From: an uncultured Chloroflexota bacterium
Lineage (GTDB): Bacteria > Chloroflexota > Dehalococcoidia > UBA3495
Length of the DNA: 12,051 nt
Assembly (NCBI GenBank): GCA_913020235.1
Contig: CAJWBT010000035.1
Location: 1-12,051, forward strand
Reading direction: 5' to 3'
In this document: in pieces, positions 1 through 6,306 of the stretch
How the letters are laid out: each line of letters opens with the position of its first letter
Numbering within the stretch: the stretch's first letter is position 1
The notes under the pieces: generated by a model
What the model was told of the DNA's origin: nothing
Seen by the model: only the letters and a program-made list of their open reading frames with translations
Databases searched by the model: none
Made by a program: the position numbers and the translations under genes

Positions 1-334
1 GGCCGGATGCATCGCCTCGGCCCACGACTGCTCCGAAGGCGGGCTGGCCGTGGCGTTGGCCGAGAGCTGCATCCAGGGAAGCGTAGGATTTCGCGGCGAA
101 GCCGGCCTTCCCCGGCGGTGGGACGCGGCGCTGTTCGGGGAGAGCCAGTCTCGAATCGTCGTGTCCCTGGCTCCGGGACAATCATCCCGCTTGCAGACGC
201 TGGCCACTGAGCTTGGCGTGCCCATCCAGCGGCTGGGTGTCACCGGCGGCAATCGCCTACGCTGGACCCGGCGGGTGGACCTGACCCTCGATGAGATTAC
301 CGGAGCCTGGAGGAACGGGCTCGAGGGCCGGTAG
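1..334 (+). CDS. purL: Phosphoribosylformylglycinamidine synthase subunit PurL, C-terminal fragment
   Basis: This is the 3' end of purL, cut by the window edge; reading starts at base 2 and gives 110 residues before a TAG stop. PurL is the ATP-dependent synthetase subunit that converts FGAR to FGAM in cytosolic purine synthesis. The visible part is the end of the second AIRS/PurM-like ATP-binding half. It begins with the family's SAHDxSxGGLAVALAES segment (here SAHDCSEGGLAVALAES) and continues with an LFGESQSRIVVS block, both characteristic of PurL. The tail has the usual ligand-domain form, with a GVTGG turn. The gene converges on the NYN gene, 56 bp away, with a hairpin between them. Identification is firm; nothing can be said about the missing N-terminal part. 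Confidence 0.93.
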   Translation, partial: AGCIASAHDCSEGGLAVALAESCIQGSVGFRGEAGLPRRWDAALFGESQSRIVVSLAPGQSSRLQTLATELGVPIQRLGVTGGNRLRWTRRVDLTLDEITGAWRNGLEGR

Positions 335-347
335 GCCGGTCTAGCCT

Positions 348-366
348 GGTCCCGGAGGTGGGGACC
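348..366. terminator. Hairpin between convergent genes, possible bidirectional terminator
   Basis: GGTCCC (348-353) and GGGACC (361-366) form a perfect 6-bp stem around a 7-nt loop. It lies in the 56-bp gap between the stops of purL and the NYN gene, where a shared terminator is expected. There is no T-tract on either side, so it is not a classical intrinsic terminator. Confidence 0.35.
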
Positions 367-390
367 GCCGTCCTTGGGCTGCCCCCGTAG

Positions 391-2097
391 TCAACTCCTG
401 GGGCGGAACAGCCGCGAGAGGAAAGACCCGCCCTCTTTTTCCTCGTCGTCCGCGGTACCCGGCGCCTCTCCCGGCCCCAGATCGTGAAGCTCTGCTTTCG
501 GATACTCGGTGTCGAGCGCCGGGGTTACCGGCTCCGGGTCTTCAGCCCACGATTCACCCTGCGGCGCATCGTCCGCCGGCTGCCAGCGGGCTTTCAGAAC
601 CTGTTGCACCGCGAGATTGTTTCGATCCAGGTTGAAGGTGCGCCGCCGCCGATGGTGGCCGGAAGCCTCGTCTCGCCAGGAGTGCCAGCCCCGTTGGAAC
701 ATGCTGCCGTTGCTCAGCTCGCGGAGCATCTTGCTCACGTAGGTACGGGAGTATACCTGAGCCCAGCGATGGGTGATCTCCTCGTGTTCCGCCTCCAGCC
801 CTTGCTCCAGCGCCTGGCAGGCCTCCCCCGCCAGGTAATTGAAGGCAACATGGCTGATGCCTTCCCGGTGCTCCAGCGTATCGGCCATCACGATCAAGTC
901 GGCAGCTCGTTCGGCGTCCAGCCCGTCGCCGGGCCCTTCCGGCAACTGCAGGTCCCGAATTGCGTCGGCCAGCGCCGATGAGGAGTCCGCGGACGCTACG
1001 GCAGGAGCCTCCTGGACCGCCTCGGAGGTGATTTCCAGAGCCACCTCGGGGTCGGGCTCAGGCGCGGGCTCTAGCTCAGGCTCAAGCTCGGGCGCCTCTT
1101 CCGCCTCGCCGGCGGCGGGGTCCGGCCCGTCGGCAGTCCGGGCTTTCCGGGAGAACCTGCCCCAGCGCCCACGGCGTTTCGCTGGAGCAGCCGCTTCGAT
1201 CTGGGGCTCCTCGAGTGTGCCGTCGGGCGGGACCGGCTCGTCGGCCATGGTGGCCCAGTCCACCAGCCCCGCGGTCGTGAGCTTGACGTTCCCCTCCTGA
1301 GCCACCCGCGCCATCAGCTTCTTGAACCCGGAATACCCCAGCTTCTTTTCGTCGAAGCCGGGGAAGCGGCGCATCAGCCGCTGTTTGATGGAGGTCAACA
1401 AGGGCGTACCACCGGCCTGCCGCTCGCTTCGGACAATCTCCTCGATCTCCCGGATAACCGCGTCCAACTCCGGCCGGCCGGCGTTCTCGCGGGATGGGCC
1501 CCGGCCGTTGCCCACGGGCACGGGCGCGGGGGTGGGTTCGGAGGGAGTGGCCGGGTCGACGTCCACATCGTAAAGGATCAGCCCGTCCACATTGTCGGCT
1601 AGCCGGCGGGAAGTGGCCCAGGAAACCCCGATTATGACCACCTTCTTGCCCATGGTGCGCAGGGTGTTGACCACGTGGATGAAGTCGGAATCGCCGGACA
1701 CCAGCACGTAGGTGCCGATGTTCGGGTAGGAATGAGCGCACTCGATGCAGTCGGCGGTCATCTTTACGTCGACGCTGTTCTTCACCCGAATGGAGCGGCC
1801 GGGTGGTGACGACGATGTGCCGCCGTAGGCCAGCCGGGTTGGCACGTAGACCGGCTCGATTCCCGCCGCGTAAAGGGCCGGCGGGTCATTGATGAACTGG
1901 CTGGCCCCCCTGAGTTCGGGGGCCCGGGTCACCCAATCGGCATACGCTTTGGCCACCACGACGCGGCCGAGGTTGGAGACCTCTTCTTTCAGTGCGGAAA
2001 CGTTGGGGTGCCGGCGGCCGGTGGCCAAACTGATCTTGAAGTTTTCCCAATCGATGAATAATGCTACGTCTTCACCGAGGTATGAAGGGCCATTCAT
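391..2097 (-). CDS. NYN (LabA/PIN-like) domain protein with an OST-HTH/LOTUS domain, putative ribonuclease
   Basis: A 568-residue protein. Residues 8-182 form a NYN/LabA-like PIN-fold domain: ALFIDWENF holds Asp16, KNSVDVKM holds Asp110, and the VSGDSDF motif holds Asp136 and Asp138. These are the acidic residues that bind metal in this nuclease family. A Pro-rich linker follows, then a LOTUS/OST-HTH-like domain at about 211-282 (TSIKQRLMRRFPGF...GYSGFKKL), a fold linked to RNA binding. Next is a low-complexity Pro/Glu-rich acidic linker (about 335-380), then a conserved-looking helical C-terminal region (about 390-515) that I cannot name, and a charged tail. NYN-LOTUS proteins are thought to process or degrade RNA; the substrate here is unknown. 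The ATG at 2097 begins right before the NYN fold but lacks a Shine-Dalgarno sequence. A sigma70-type promoter lies 39 bp upstream. Confidence 0.85.
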   Translation of the reverse strand: MNGPSYLGEDVALFIDWENFKISLATGRRHPNVSALKEEVSNLGRVVVAKAYADWVTRAPELRGASQFINDPPALYAAGIEPVYVPTRLAYGGTSSSPPGRSIRVKNSVDVKMTADCIECAHSYPNIGTYVLVSGDSDFIHVVNTLRTMGKKVVIIGVSWATSRRLADNVDGLILYDVDVDPATPSEPTPAPVPVGNGRGPSRENAGRPELDAVIREIEEIVRSERQAGGTPLLTSIKQRLMRRFPGFDEKKLGYSGFKKLMARVAQEGNVKLTTAGLVDWATMADEPVPPDGTLEEPQIEAAAPAKRRGRWGRFSRKARTADGPDPAAGEAEEAPELEPELEPAPEPDPEVALEITSEAVQEAPAVASADSSSALADAIRDLQLPEGPGDGLDAERAADLIVMADTLEHREGISHVAFNYLAGEACQALEQGLEAEHEEITHRWAQVYSRTYVSKMLRELSNGSMFQRGWHSWRDEASGHHRRRRTFNLDRNNLAVQQVLKARWQPADDAPQGESWAEDPEPVTPALDTEYPKAELHDLGPGEAPGTADDEEKEGGSFLSRLFRPRS

Positions 2098-2135
2098 GCT
2101 TATGATACGTCCAAAAGTGGCTATTTTCTGGCATC

Positions 2136-2164
2136 AGTGTATGCCGCCCTCAAGTTAGAGTCAA
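2136..2164 (-). promoter_or_regulatory. Sigma70-type promoter of the NYN-LOTUS gene
   Basis: On the minus strand, TTGACT (2159-2164; 5 of 6 to TTGACA) is followed after exactly 17 nt by TACACT (2136-2141; 4 of 6 to TATAAT). Transcription would start near 2129, giving a leader of about 30 nt before the ATG at 2097. The leader shows no Shine-Dalgarno sequence. Confidence 0.5.
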
Positions 2165-2175
2165 GAAACTGCCGG

Positions 2176-2500
2176 TGCGGTTTATGGCAATGCTAGGCAA
2201 CCTGCGGGGCCCGGGGCCTGCTTTCGGCCACCCCGGCTGCCCTGGTCCCCGATTCGAGGGTGTGGAAGCGGTGGTTGTCAGCACGGTCGCAGCCCGAGCA
2301 CGGACCGGATGGCAGACCCGGACGGCGCCGTGGTCTGCGAGTATAATATCTACAACCTGTTTGGCGTTACCGTCACCGTTCCCGCTACCCCCACCATAGG
2401 GAAGGCGGCGCTACCCGGTGGCGTTGCGCGGGCCGGGACGCCGCGGACCGCCCCCACGGCGGGCGAGATCCTCCGGCGATTCGAGGGACTCAGTGGGTAG
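2176..2500 (+). pseudogene. Degenerate AhpC/TSA-Redoxin gene, paralogue of the selenoredoxin at 5603-6205
   Basis: This stretch matches the second half of the downstream redoxin, but only across several frames. PRFEGVEAVVVST (about 2247-2285) matches PGFQAEKAEVVAIS. After a deletion and frame change, ADPDGAVV...YNIYNLFG...PATPTIGK (from 2312) matches ADPEGLVVRRYGVYDLLG...PATLIIGQ. A further shift gives WRCAGRDAADRP (2419-2454), matching WRNVGQDIADRP. One extra base in a C run returns the frame to TAGEILRRFEGL and a TAG stop, matching AAEQILAVLKDLE. At least three indels and no recognisable N-terminal half mean it cannot encode a working redoxin. The part before 2247 is uncertain: 2176-2207 can be read loosely as CGLW..QLGNLR against UGLCRSQLVKLA. 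It appears to be a decayed duplicate or a remnant of an older copy. Confidence 0.75.
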
Positions 2501-2581
2501 GAACATGGGCCACGCTTCGAGCCAGAAACCGCCGACCTCCGACGACGTAGCGAAACCGTCTGCCTCGAGCACAACGGCCCT

Positions 2582-2737
2582 TTGAGCGTCGCACCCTCCA
2601 CCCTTCTGCACGGTGCCGGGGGGTCTTCGGGCTTCGGGGACGAGATTGTCCTCGCGGTCCTGCTGGGAGGACTCATTGCCGCCCTGGCTTTCGCTACCCG
2701 TAAGGGCCGGCGAAAGCGCAATGGGAGAAAGAGATGA
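2582..2737 (+). CDS. Small single-pass membrane ORF, possibly a C-terminal remnant
   Basis: Reading from a TTG codon gives 51 residues: a short Gly/Ser-rich lead, one hydrophobic segment (EIVLAVLLGGLIAALAFA, about residues 21-38), then a strongly basic tail rich in Arg and Lys. The shape is that of a C-terminal membrane anchor with a cytoplasmic positive tail. Its TGA overlaps the ATG of the next gene (ATGA at 2734-2737), typical of translational coupling, so the frame is probably real. There is no good ribosome site before the TTG, and the frame is open back to the TAG at 2498. It could be the surviving 3' end of a larger broken gene. No family recognised. Confidence 0.35.
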   Translation: MSVAPSTLLHGAGGSSGFGDEIVLAVLLGGLIAALAFATRKGRRKRNGRKR

Positions 2738-4059
2738 GCCGAGGCTCCAACCGGCTTCGACAACCGTTCCCCGTGCCGGGGCTCAGGGCCCTGCTGGCAC
2801 TGGGTTTTTTCTGCGGTCTGGCGCTCGCAACTCCGCTGCCGGGACCGGGTTTTGCCGACGACTTGGGCATCAGCGCGGCGCCTTCACCCGTGGAAATGAC
2901 GCTCGCGCCGGGTGGCGTGGCTGGCCGGGAGGTCACGGTGTTCAACCAGGTGCGCCACCCCATCCGGATCACCGCGTCAGTTGAGCAAGTCCGGGAAGGG
3001 GCAGGCGGCCCGTCAGCGGTCGACTGGTTGACGGTCGAGCCCGGCAGCTTCCTGATGGCTGGTTATGGGGACCGAACGGTCACCGTCACCGTCCAGGCTC
3101 CGGATGGGGACCTGACCTCCGGCGAGCGGTATGCGGCCGTGGCCTTCGACGCCGTCTCCATGGACCCCTTGCAGGAAGATGGGACCACCGAAGCTCGCAC
3201 GACGGTCCCTTTTCTCATCAACATTGACGGACGGGGCCCCCTGCTCCGTGAGGCCGCCGTGGAGTGGTTCGCGCCTGTCCTGGAGCCCAATGGCCTGGTA
3301 AGTTTTCGCGCCCAGCTAGTCAATCGTGGCAACGTCCATGTCGTCGCCGGCGGGTCCGTGGAAATCAAGGGGGCCGACAGGCTGCTACCCACAATTCCGG
3401 CGTTCGCGGAGAGCACGGCGGTCTTTCCCGGGGACAGCTACGAACTAGTGGCCGGCCCGGCGGTGCCACTCACGCCGGGTGGCTCGTACACGGCGACCGC
3501 TACGCTTTCATATGGGGCGACCGTCCCTCTCGCGGCCGGTTCCGAGTTCACCGTGACTCCTATCCTAAAGGTGGCGGACCTGCGGGCTGTCGAGAGTCCA
3601 GGCCTCCCCATGCAGATTGTCGTCACCCTGGTTAACGAGGGAGACCTGGCGCTGCGGCCCCGCGTCCAGGTATACGTCCACACGGCGAACGGAACGGTAC
3701 TGGGCACCACTTTCGATTCCGGGCCTTCTCTACTGTTGCCCGGTGGATCCGGAGACATGCGGTTTGACTTCCAGCGGCCCCTGCCTCCGGGTGACCACAA
3801 GCTGGTTGCGGAAGTGCACTATGGGGCACCGGACCGGATTGTGTCGGAAGAGCCTCTCAGGACCGGAGGAACCGAGACCGGGGGCGTACCCGAGACCGGG
3901 GAAACACAGGAGACTGAGGGAGGAACCGGGTGGTATCTGCCGGCGGCGGTAGCGGCCGCGGTCCTCTTCCTGGTGGTGGCCGCAGGCCTGACTCCGCCGT
4001 TCGCTCCGGTGCGGCGAAAGCTGGGCGACGCGGCTCGGGTTTTGCGCGGAGGACGCTGA
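2734..4059 (+). CDS. Secreted, membrane-anchored protein with Ig-like beta-sandwich domains (DUF916-like)
   Basis: A 441-residue exported protein. A basic N-terminus and hydrophobic stretch (about 17-40) form a signal peptide ending near PGFAD. Residues 44-165 resemble DUF916/WxL-interacting proteins: APSPVEMTLAPGG, then VTVFNQ and a regular beta pattern ending VPFLINI. Two further beta-rich Ig-like segments follow (about 172-280 and 283-372; AQLVNRGNVHV and VTLVNEGDLAL are typical interior strands). A Thr/Gly/Glu-rich linker (about 376-399) leads to a transmembrane helix (402-420) and a basic tail. The overall plan is an extracellular stalk anchored at its C-terminus. GGGAG-type Shine-Dalgarno bases (2723-2727) lie 6 nt before the ATG, which overlaps the small upstream ORF. 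In DUF916 proteins such domains bind surface partners; the partner here is unknown. A terminator-like hairpin follows. Confidence 0.75.
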   Translation: MSRGSNRLRQPFPVPGLRALLALGFFCGLALATPLPGPGFADDLGISAAPSPVEMTLAPGGVAGREVTVFNQVRHPIRITASVEQVREGAGGPSAVDWLTVEPGSFLMAGYGDRTVTVTVQAPDGDLTSGERYAAVAFDAVSMDPLQEDGTTEARTTVPFLINIDGRGPLLREAAVEWFAPVLEPNGLVSFRAQLVNRGNVHVVAGGSVEIKGADRLLPTIPAFAESTAVFPGDSYELVAGPAVPLTPGGSYTATATLSYGATVPLAAGSEFTVTPILKVADLRAVESPGLPMQIVVTLVNEGDLALRPRVQVYVHTANGTVLGTTFDSGPSLLLPGGSGDMRFDFQRPLPPGDHKLVAEVHYGAPDRIVSEEPLRTGGTETGGVPETGETQETEGGTGWYLPAAVAAAVLFLVVAAGLTPPFAPVRRKLGDAARVLRGGR

Positions 4060-4085
4060 GACAAGCAGCCGTCCGGAAGCGGTCG

Positions 4086-4121
4086 GCCCGAAAGACATAT
4101 GTCCTCGGGCTTGTTGGTTTT
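4086..4121 (+). terminator. Intrinsic terminator-like hairpin with T-rich tail
   Basis: GCCCGA (4086-4091) pairs with TCGGGC (4105-4110), enclosing a second palindrome, GACATATGTC (4094-4103). It is followed by the T-rich stretch TTGTTGGTTTT. It lies 27 bp after the stop of the DUF916-like gene, so transcription probably ends here before the next gene's own promoter. Confidence 0.5.
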
Positions 4122-4140
4122 CGCAGGGCCCGTGTAAAAT
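4111..4140 (+). promoter_or_regulatory. Promoter of the His-rich protein gene, likely leaderless
   Basis: TAAAAT (4135-4140; 5 of 6 to TATAAT) lies 6 nt before the ATG at 4147. TTGTTG (4111-4116; 3 of 6 to TTGACA) is 18 nt upstream of it. Transcription would begin at or next to the start codon. There is no Shine-Dalgarno sequence, so the mRNA would be leaderless. The -35 box overlaps the tail of the preceding terminator. Confidence 0.4.
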
Positions 4141-4146
4141 AGAATT

Positions 4147-4626
4147 ATGGCTCCGCGCTGGCCTCAATCACTTGGAGATCGGACGCCCTCCCAAAGCCAC
4201 GGGGGCGAACGCCAACGGGCGTCGGCCGTGCTTCTGCTGCCCGTACTCGTCTCCCTCTACATCCTTTTCTTGCCAACCTTCGGGCCACTGCTGGACCACC
4301 ACATCGTCGAAAAGGTCCCCAACCATGCCCACGTCTATCTTGGTCAGAGCGGGCCGGAACACGTCCACCCATTCGAGACCCGGCACGGGCACAACCATGC
4401 GGAGAGTCCACTGACCGCAATCCCCGGAGGGCCTGACGGGATAGTGTACCTCGCGCCCTCCGAAGGGACGGGGCACAGCGTCGCGGCCGCTATGTCGACC
4501 GTGGCGCTTGCATCGATCGTTTTCCCCAACCCGAATGGGGACCTGTTCCGGTCCAGGTTGACCGGCGACGAGAACCGCCTCGTGGCGACGGTCGTCGAGC
4601 CCTTGAGAAGACCCCCCCGAGCTTAG
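4147..4626 (+). CDS. Uncharacterised His-rich single-pass membrane protein
   Basis: A 159-residue protein that I do not recognise as a named family. A basic N-terminus is followed by one hydrophobic helix (about 26-48), which would act as an uncleaved anchor or signal peptide. Just beyond it is a dense histidine cluster: His51-His52, His60, His62, His72, His74, His80, His82 and His84, in HxH repeats (HAH, HVH, HGHNH). Such spacing is typical of sites that bind Cu, Zn or Ni. A second, weaker hydrophobic stretch lies at about 112-126. The gene sits between the DUF916-like protein and a cupredoxin lipoprotein, upstream of a CtaG gene, so a role in extracytoplasmic copper handling is plausible but inferred. 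It probably has its own promoter and a leaderless start. Confidence 0.65.
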   Translation: MAPRWPQSLGDRTPSQSHGGERQRASAVLLLPVLVSLYILFLPTFGPLLDHHIVEKVPNHAHVYLGQSGPEHVHPFETRHGHNHAESPLTAIPGGPDGIVYLAPSEGTGHSVAAAMSTVALASIVFPNPNGDLFRSRLTGDENRLVATVVEPLRRPPRA

Positions 4627-4790
4627 CTCCCATCCCCCCCTCGACCTCGGCTTTTCCATAGTCCGCGACTGCGGGTCCTTTGGCGTGTTGTCTGCCATAC
4701 CCCTGTCTCTCGGTGGAGCCTCCGTAGTGGGGGAGGCGAACGCAGACCAGAGCGCATTCGTCCTGCATTCGTACATGGAAGGAGCTACCC

Positions 4791-5492
4791 ATGAAAGTAT
4801 CATTCTTGTCCGTAAAGCTGTTTGCGGCAGCGGGTTTGCTTCCATTGCTGCTGCTTGCGGCGGCTGCCTGTGGCAGTGGAGGACCCGAAGAGCTGGAGAT
4901 TCCGGTGACGCTGGAGCAGGGAAGGCTGAGCCCTGAGACTATCCGGGTCAAACAGGGCGACATGGTCACATTGAAGATCGAGGCCGACGTGTCGGGTGAA
5001 CTCCACCTCCACGGCTACGACATCGAAAAGGAAATCGAGGGCGGTGAAGTGGTTGACTTCTACTTCCCGGCCGACACCACCGGCAGGTTTCAGCTCACCT
5101 TCCACGCCGGCGATAGCGCCCACGGCGGGATCTTCAAATCGGAACCGCTGGAGCCCGGTGACGCGTTCACTTACGAAGTGGCCGACCACCTTGTGGGGTC
5201 GATTGTTGCCTACCACAGCCACCAGCGGCCCGCGGCGGCCGGCTCAATCACGGTGTTCCAGGATGCTACCTCCGCCGAGCGGGTGGAGATCGAAATCACG
5301 GATGCGGCGGCCGCGCCTGCTGACATAGTAGTGAGGCCCGGCACAGCCATAGTTTGGACCAACCGCGGCTCCGTGGTCCACACCGTGGTGAGCGGCCGCC
5401 ATGCCGATGCGTTTGTGGGGCTTGAGGAGCCGGACAGCCCCGCCATGGAAGAGGAGCCGCAAGCTGGCTATCTGGAGGTCCTGCCGCGGTGA
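4791..5492 (+). CDS. Cupredoxin-fold lipoprotein
   Basis: A 233-residue lipoprotein. A basic N-terminus and hydrophobic core (10-26) end in AAAAC, giving lipidated Cys27, so it should be anchored outside the membrane. Residues 35-157 hold cupredoxin-like sequence: LSPETIRVKQGDMVTLKIEA, the HLHGYDIE motif (His72, His74), then FTFHAG-like His105 and YHSH (His142, His144). Residues 164-205 begin another cupredoxin-like repeat (ADIVVRPGTAIVWTN, His197), but it stops before its second half and ends in an acidic tail. The usual Cys and Met ligands of blue copper sites are absent; possible copper ligands are all His. A strong Shine-Dalgarno sequence (GGAAGGAG, 4777-4784) lies 6 nt before the ATG. 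It may carry copper or electrons to partners such as the CtaG or redoxin neighbours (inference). Confidence 0.82.
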   Translation: MKVSFLSVKLFAAAGLLPLLLLAAAACGSGGPEELEIPVTLEQGRLSPETIRVKQGDMVTLKIEADVSGELHLHGYDIEKEIEGGEVVDFYFPADTTGRFQLTFHAGDSAHGGIFKSEPLEPGDAFTYEVADHLVGSIVAYHSHQRPAAAGSITVFQDATSAERVEIEITDAAAAPADIVVRPGTAIVWTNRGSVVHTVVSGRHADAFVGLEEPDSPAMEEEPQAGYLEVLPR

Positions 5493-5585
5493 GTCTCTCG
5501 GCCTCCCGAGGGCTACGATCCCAAACTCCGGCCCAATAACCGGTCAACCCCCCTACCTCAGCTCTTGGAGCGGGAGGGGGAGCCC

Positions 5586-5594
5586 AAGGGGGTG
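5586..5594 (+). promoter_or_regulatory. Ribosome binding site fixing the selenoredoxin start
   Basis: AAGGGGGTG matches 8 of 9 bases of the ideal AAGGAGGTG and lies 8 nt before the ATG at 5603. The other in-frame ATGs, at 5660 and 5693, have no comparable site. The longer N-terminus is therefore preferred. Confidence 0.6.
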
Positions 5595-5602
5595 TCAAGA
5601 TC

Positions 5603-6205
5603 ATGTTCGTTGTCGACGCGCATTCGTTGAAGAATGGCCGAGGGCGATTCTGCCGGCGGATGCCAATTCGCCGAGTTTTGAGGGTGGGCCTCATGTTGGC
5701 GGCGGTGGGAATCTTCCTGCTCCTCCTGGGGGGCGCCGGTTGCGCCTCTGACGAGGTGGAGACCGCCCCCGGCTTCTCACTTCCCGCCGCCGATGGCCGG
5801 GAAGTGGCCCTGGACCAGCTGCTCCGCGAAAACCGCTCCGTGGTCCTGGTCTTCTATCGCGGCTTCTTTTGAGGCCTCTGCCGGAGCCAGCTTGTAAAGC
5901 TGGCAGACGCCTATCCCGGGTTCCAGGCCGAAAAGGCGGAGGTGGTGGCAATCAGTATGGATAGCATCCAAGACGCCGCCCAAATGGCAACCCTGACCGG
6001 AGCGGTATTCCCCCTCCTTGCGGACCCGGAGGGTCTGGTGGTCCGCCGGTACGGCGTTTACGACCTGCTTGGGGACAAGGTTGCCGCTCCCGCCACTCTG
6101 ATCATTGGGCAAGAAGGCGCGGTCCTTTGGCGTAATGTCGGCCAGGACATCGCGGACCGGCCTGCGGCGGAACAGATCCTTGCGGTGCTGAAAGATTTGG
6201 AGTGA
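5603..6205 (+). CDS. Membrane-anchored AhpC/TSA-Redoxin family selenoprotein with a UxxC active site
   Basis: A 200-residue thioredoxin-fold redox protein read through an in-frame TGA (5870-5872) as selenocysteine. Residues 20-47 are a signal or anchor segment: basic RR residues, a hydrophobic core, and GGAGC with Cys47 as a weak lipobox. The redoxin domain runs from about 55 to 195: APGFSLPAADG, then VVLVFYRGFF-Sec90-GLCRSQL, VVAISMD, LLADPEG, YGVYDLLG, PATLIIG and the C-terminal ADRPAAEQIL. In this family the FYRG motif is followed by CPxCRxQL; here the first Cys is Sec and the second is Cys93, giving UxxC. It probably reduces peroxides or disulfides outside the membrane. Reading stays in frame for 110 codons beyond the TGA, and a SECIS-like hairpin follows it. 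A simple nonsense mutation is the alternative, but the placement and hairpin argue against that. A decayed paralogue lies at 2176-2500. Confidence 0.87.
5870..5872 (+). other. Selenocysteine-encoding UGA codon (Sec90)
   Basis: This TGA lies in frame between FYRGFF and GLCRSQL, at the first Cys of the family CxxC. TGA ends many other genes in this window (for example at 4057, 5490, 6203 and 7846), so it is a normal stop codon in this organism and must be locally recoded here. Confidence 0.85.
5874..5910 (+). promoter_or_regulatory. Bacterial SECIS element (bSECIS) stem-loop
   Basis: Directly after the TGA, CCAGCTT (5887-5893) pairs perfectly with AAGCTGG (5897-5903), leaving the apical loop GUA (5894-5896). 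G5886-C5904 could add an eighth pair. Alternatively, 5874-5880 pairs with 5904-5910 (6 of 7) as a lower stem, leaving a one-sided bulge (5881-5886). The loop starts with G followed by U, 21 nt after the TGA. Known bacterial SECIS elements have a small apical loop with an early conserved G about 16-37 nt from the UGA, where SelB binds. The fold was drawn by eye. Confidence 0.75.
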
Positions 6206-6306
6206 CAGTGGGCCGCGAAAACCGTCCTCTGTCGTTGTTCTGTCTGTTTCCGTGGCGGGAGATAAGGGATTTCGCTCGATCAAACCAGATTGAATAGGGT
6301 GGTGCG

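Noticed and set aside
1035..1100. A repetitive stretch that might be a tandem repeat.
   Set aside because: It encodes the Pro/Glu-rich linker of the NYN protein and is explained by codon-level low complexity.
1082..1741. A 219-codon minus-strand frame overlapping the NYN gene.
   Set aside because: It lies in another frame of the NYN-LOTUS coding region and is rich in Arg and Gly with no motif.
5603..5872. A short 89-residue protein ending at the TGA, with a separate 87-residue gene from 5942.
   Set aside because: Both pieces belong to one redoxin domain in the same frame, the TGA replaces a catalytic Cys, and a SECIS-like hairpin follows it. The supposed second start lies inside the VVAISMD strand and has no proper ribosome site.
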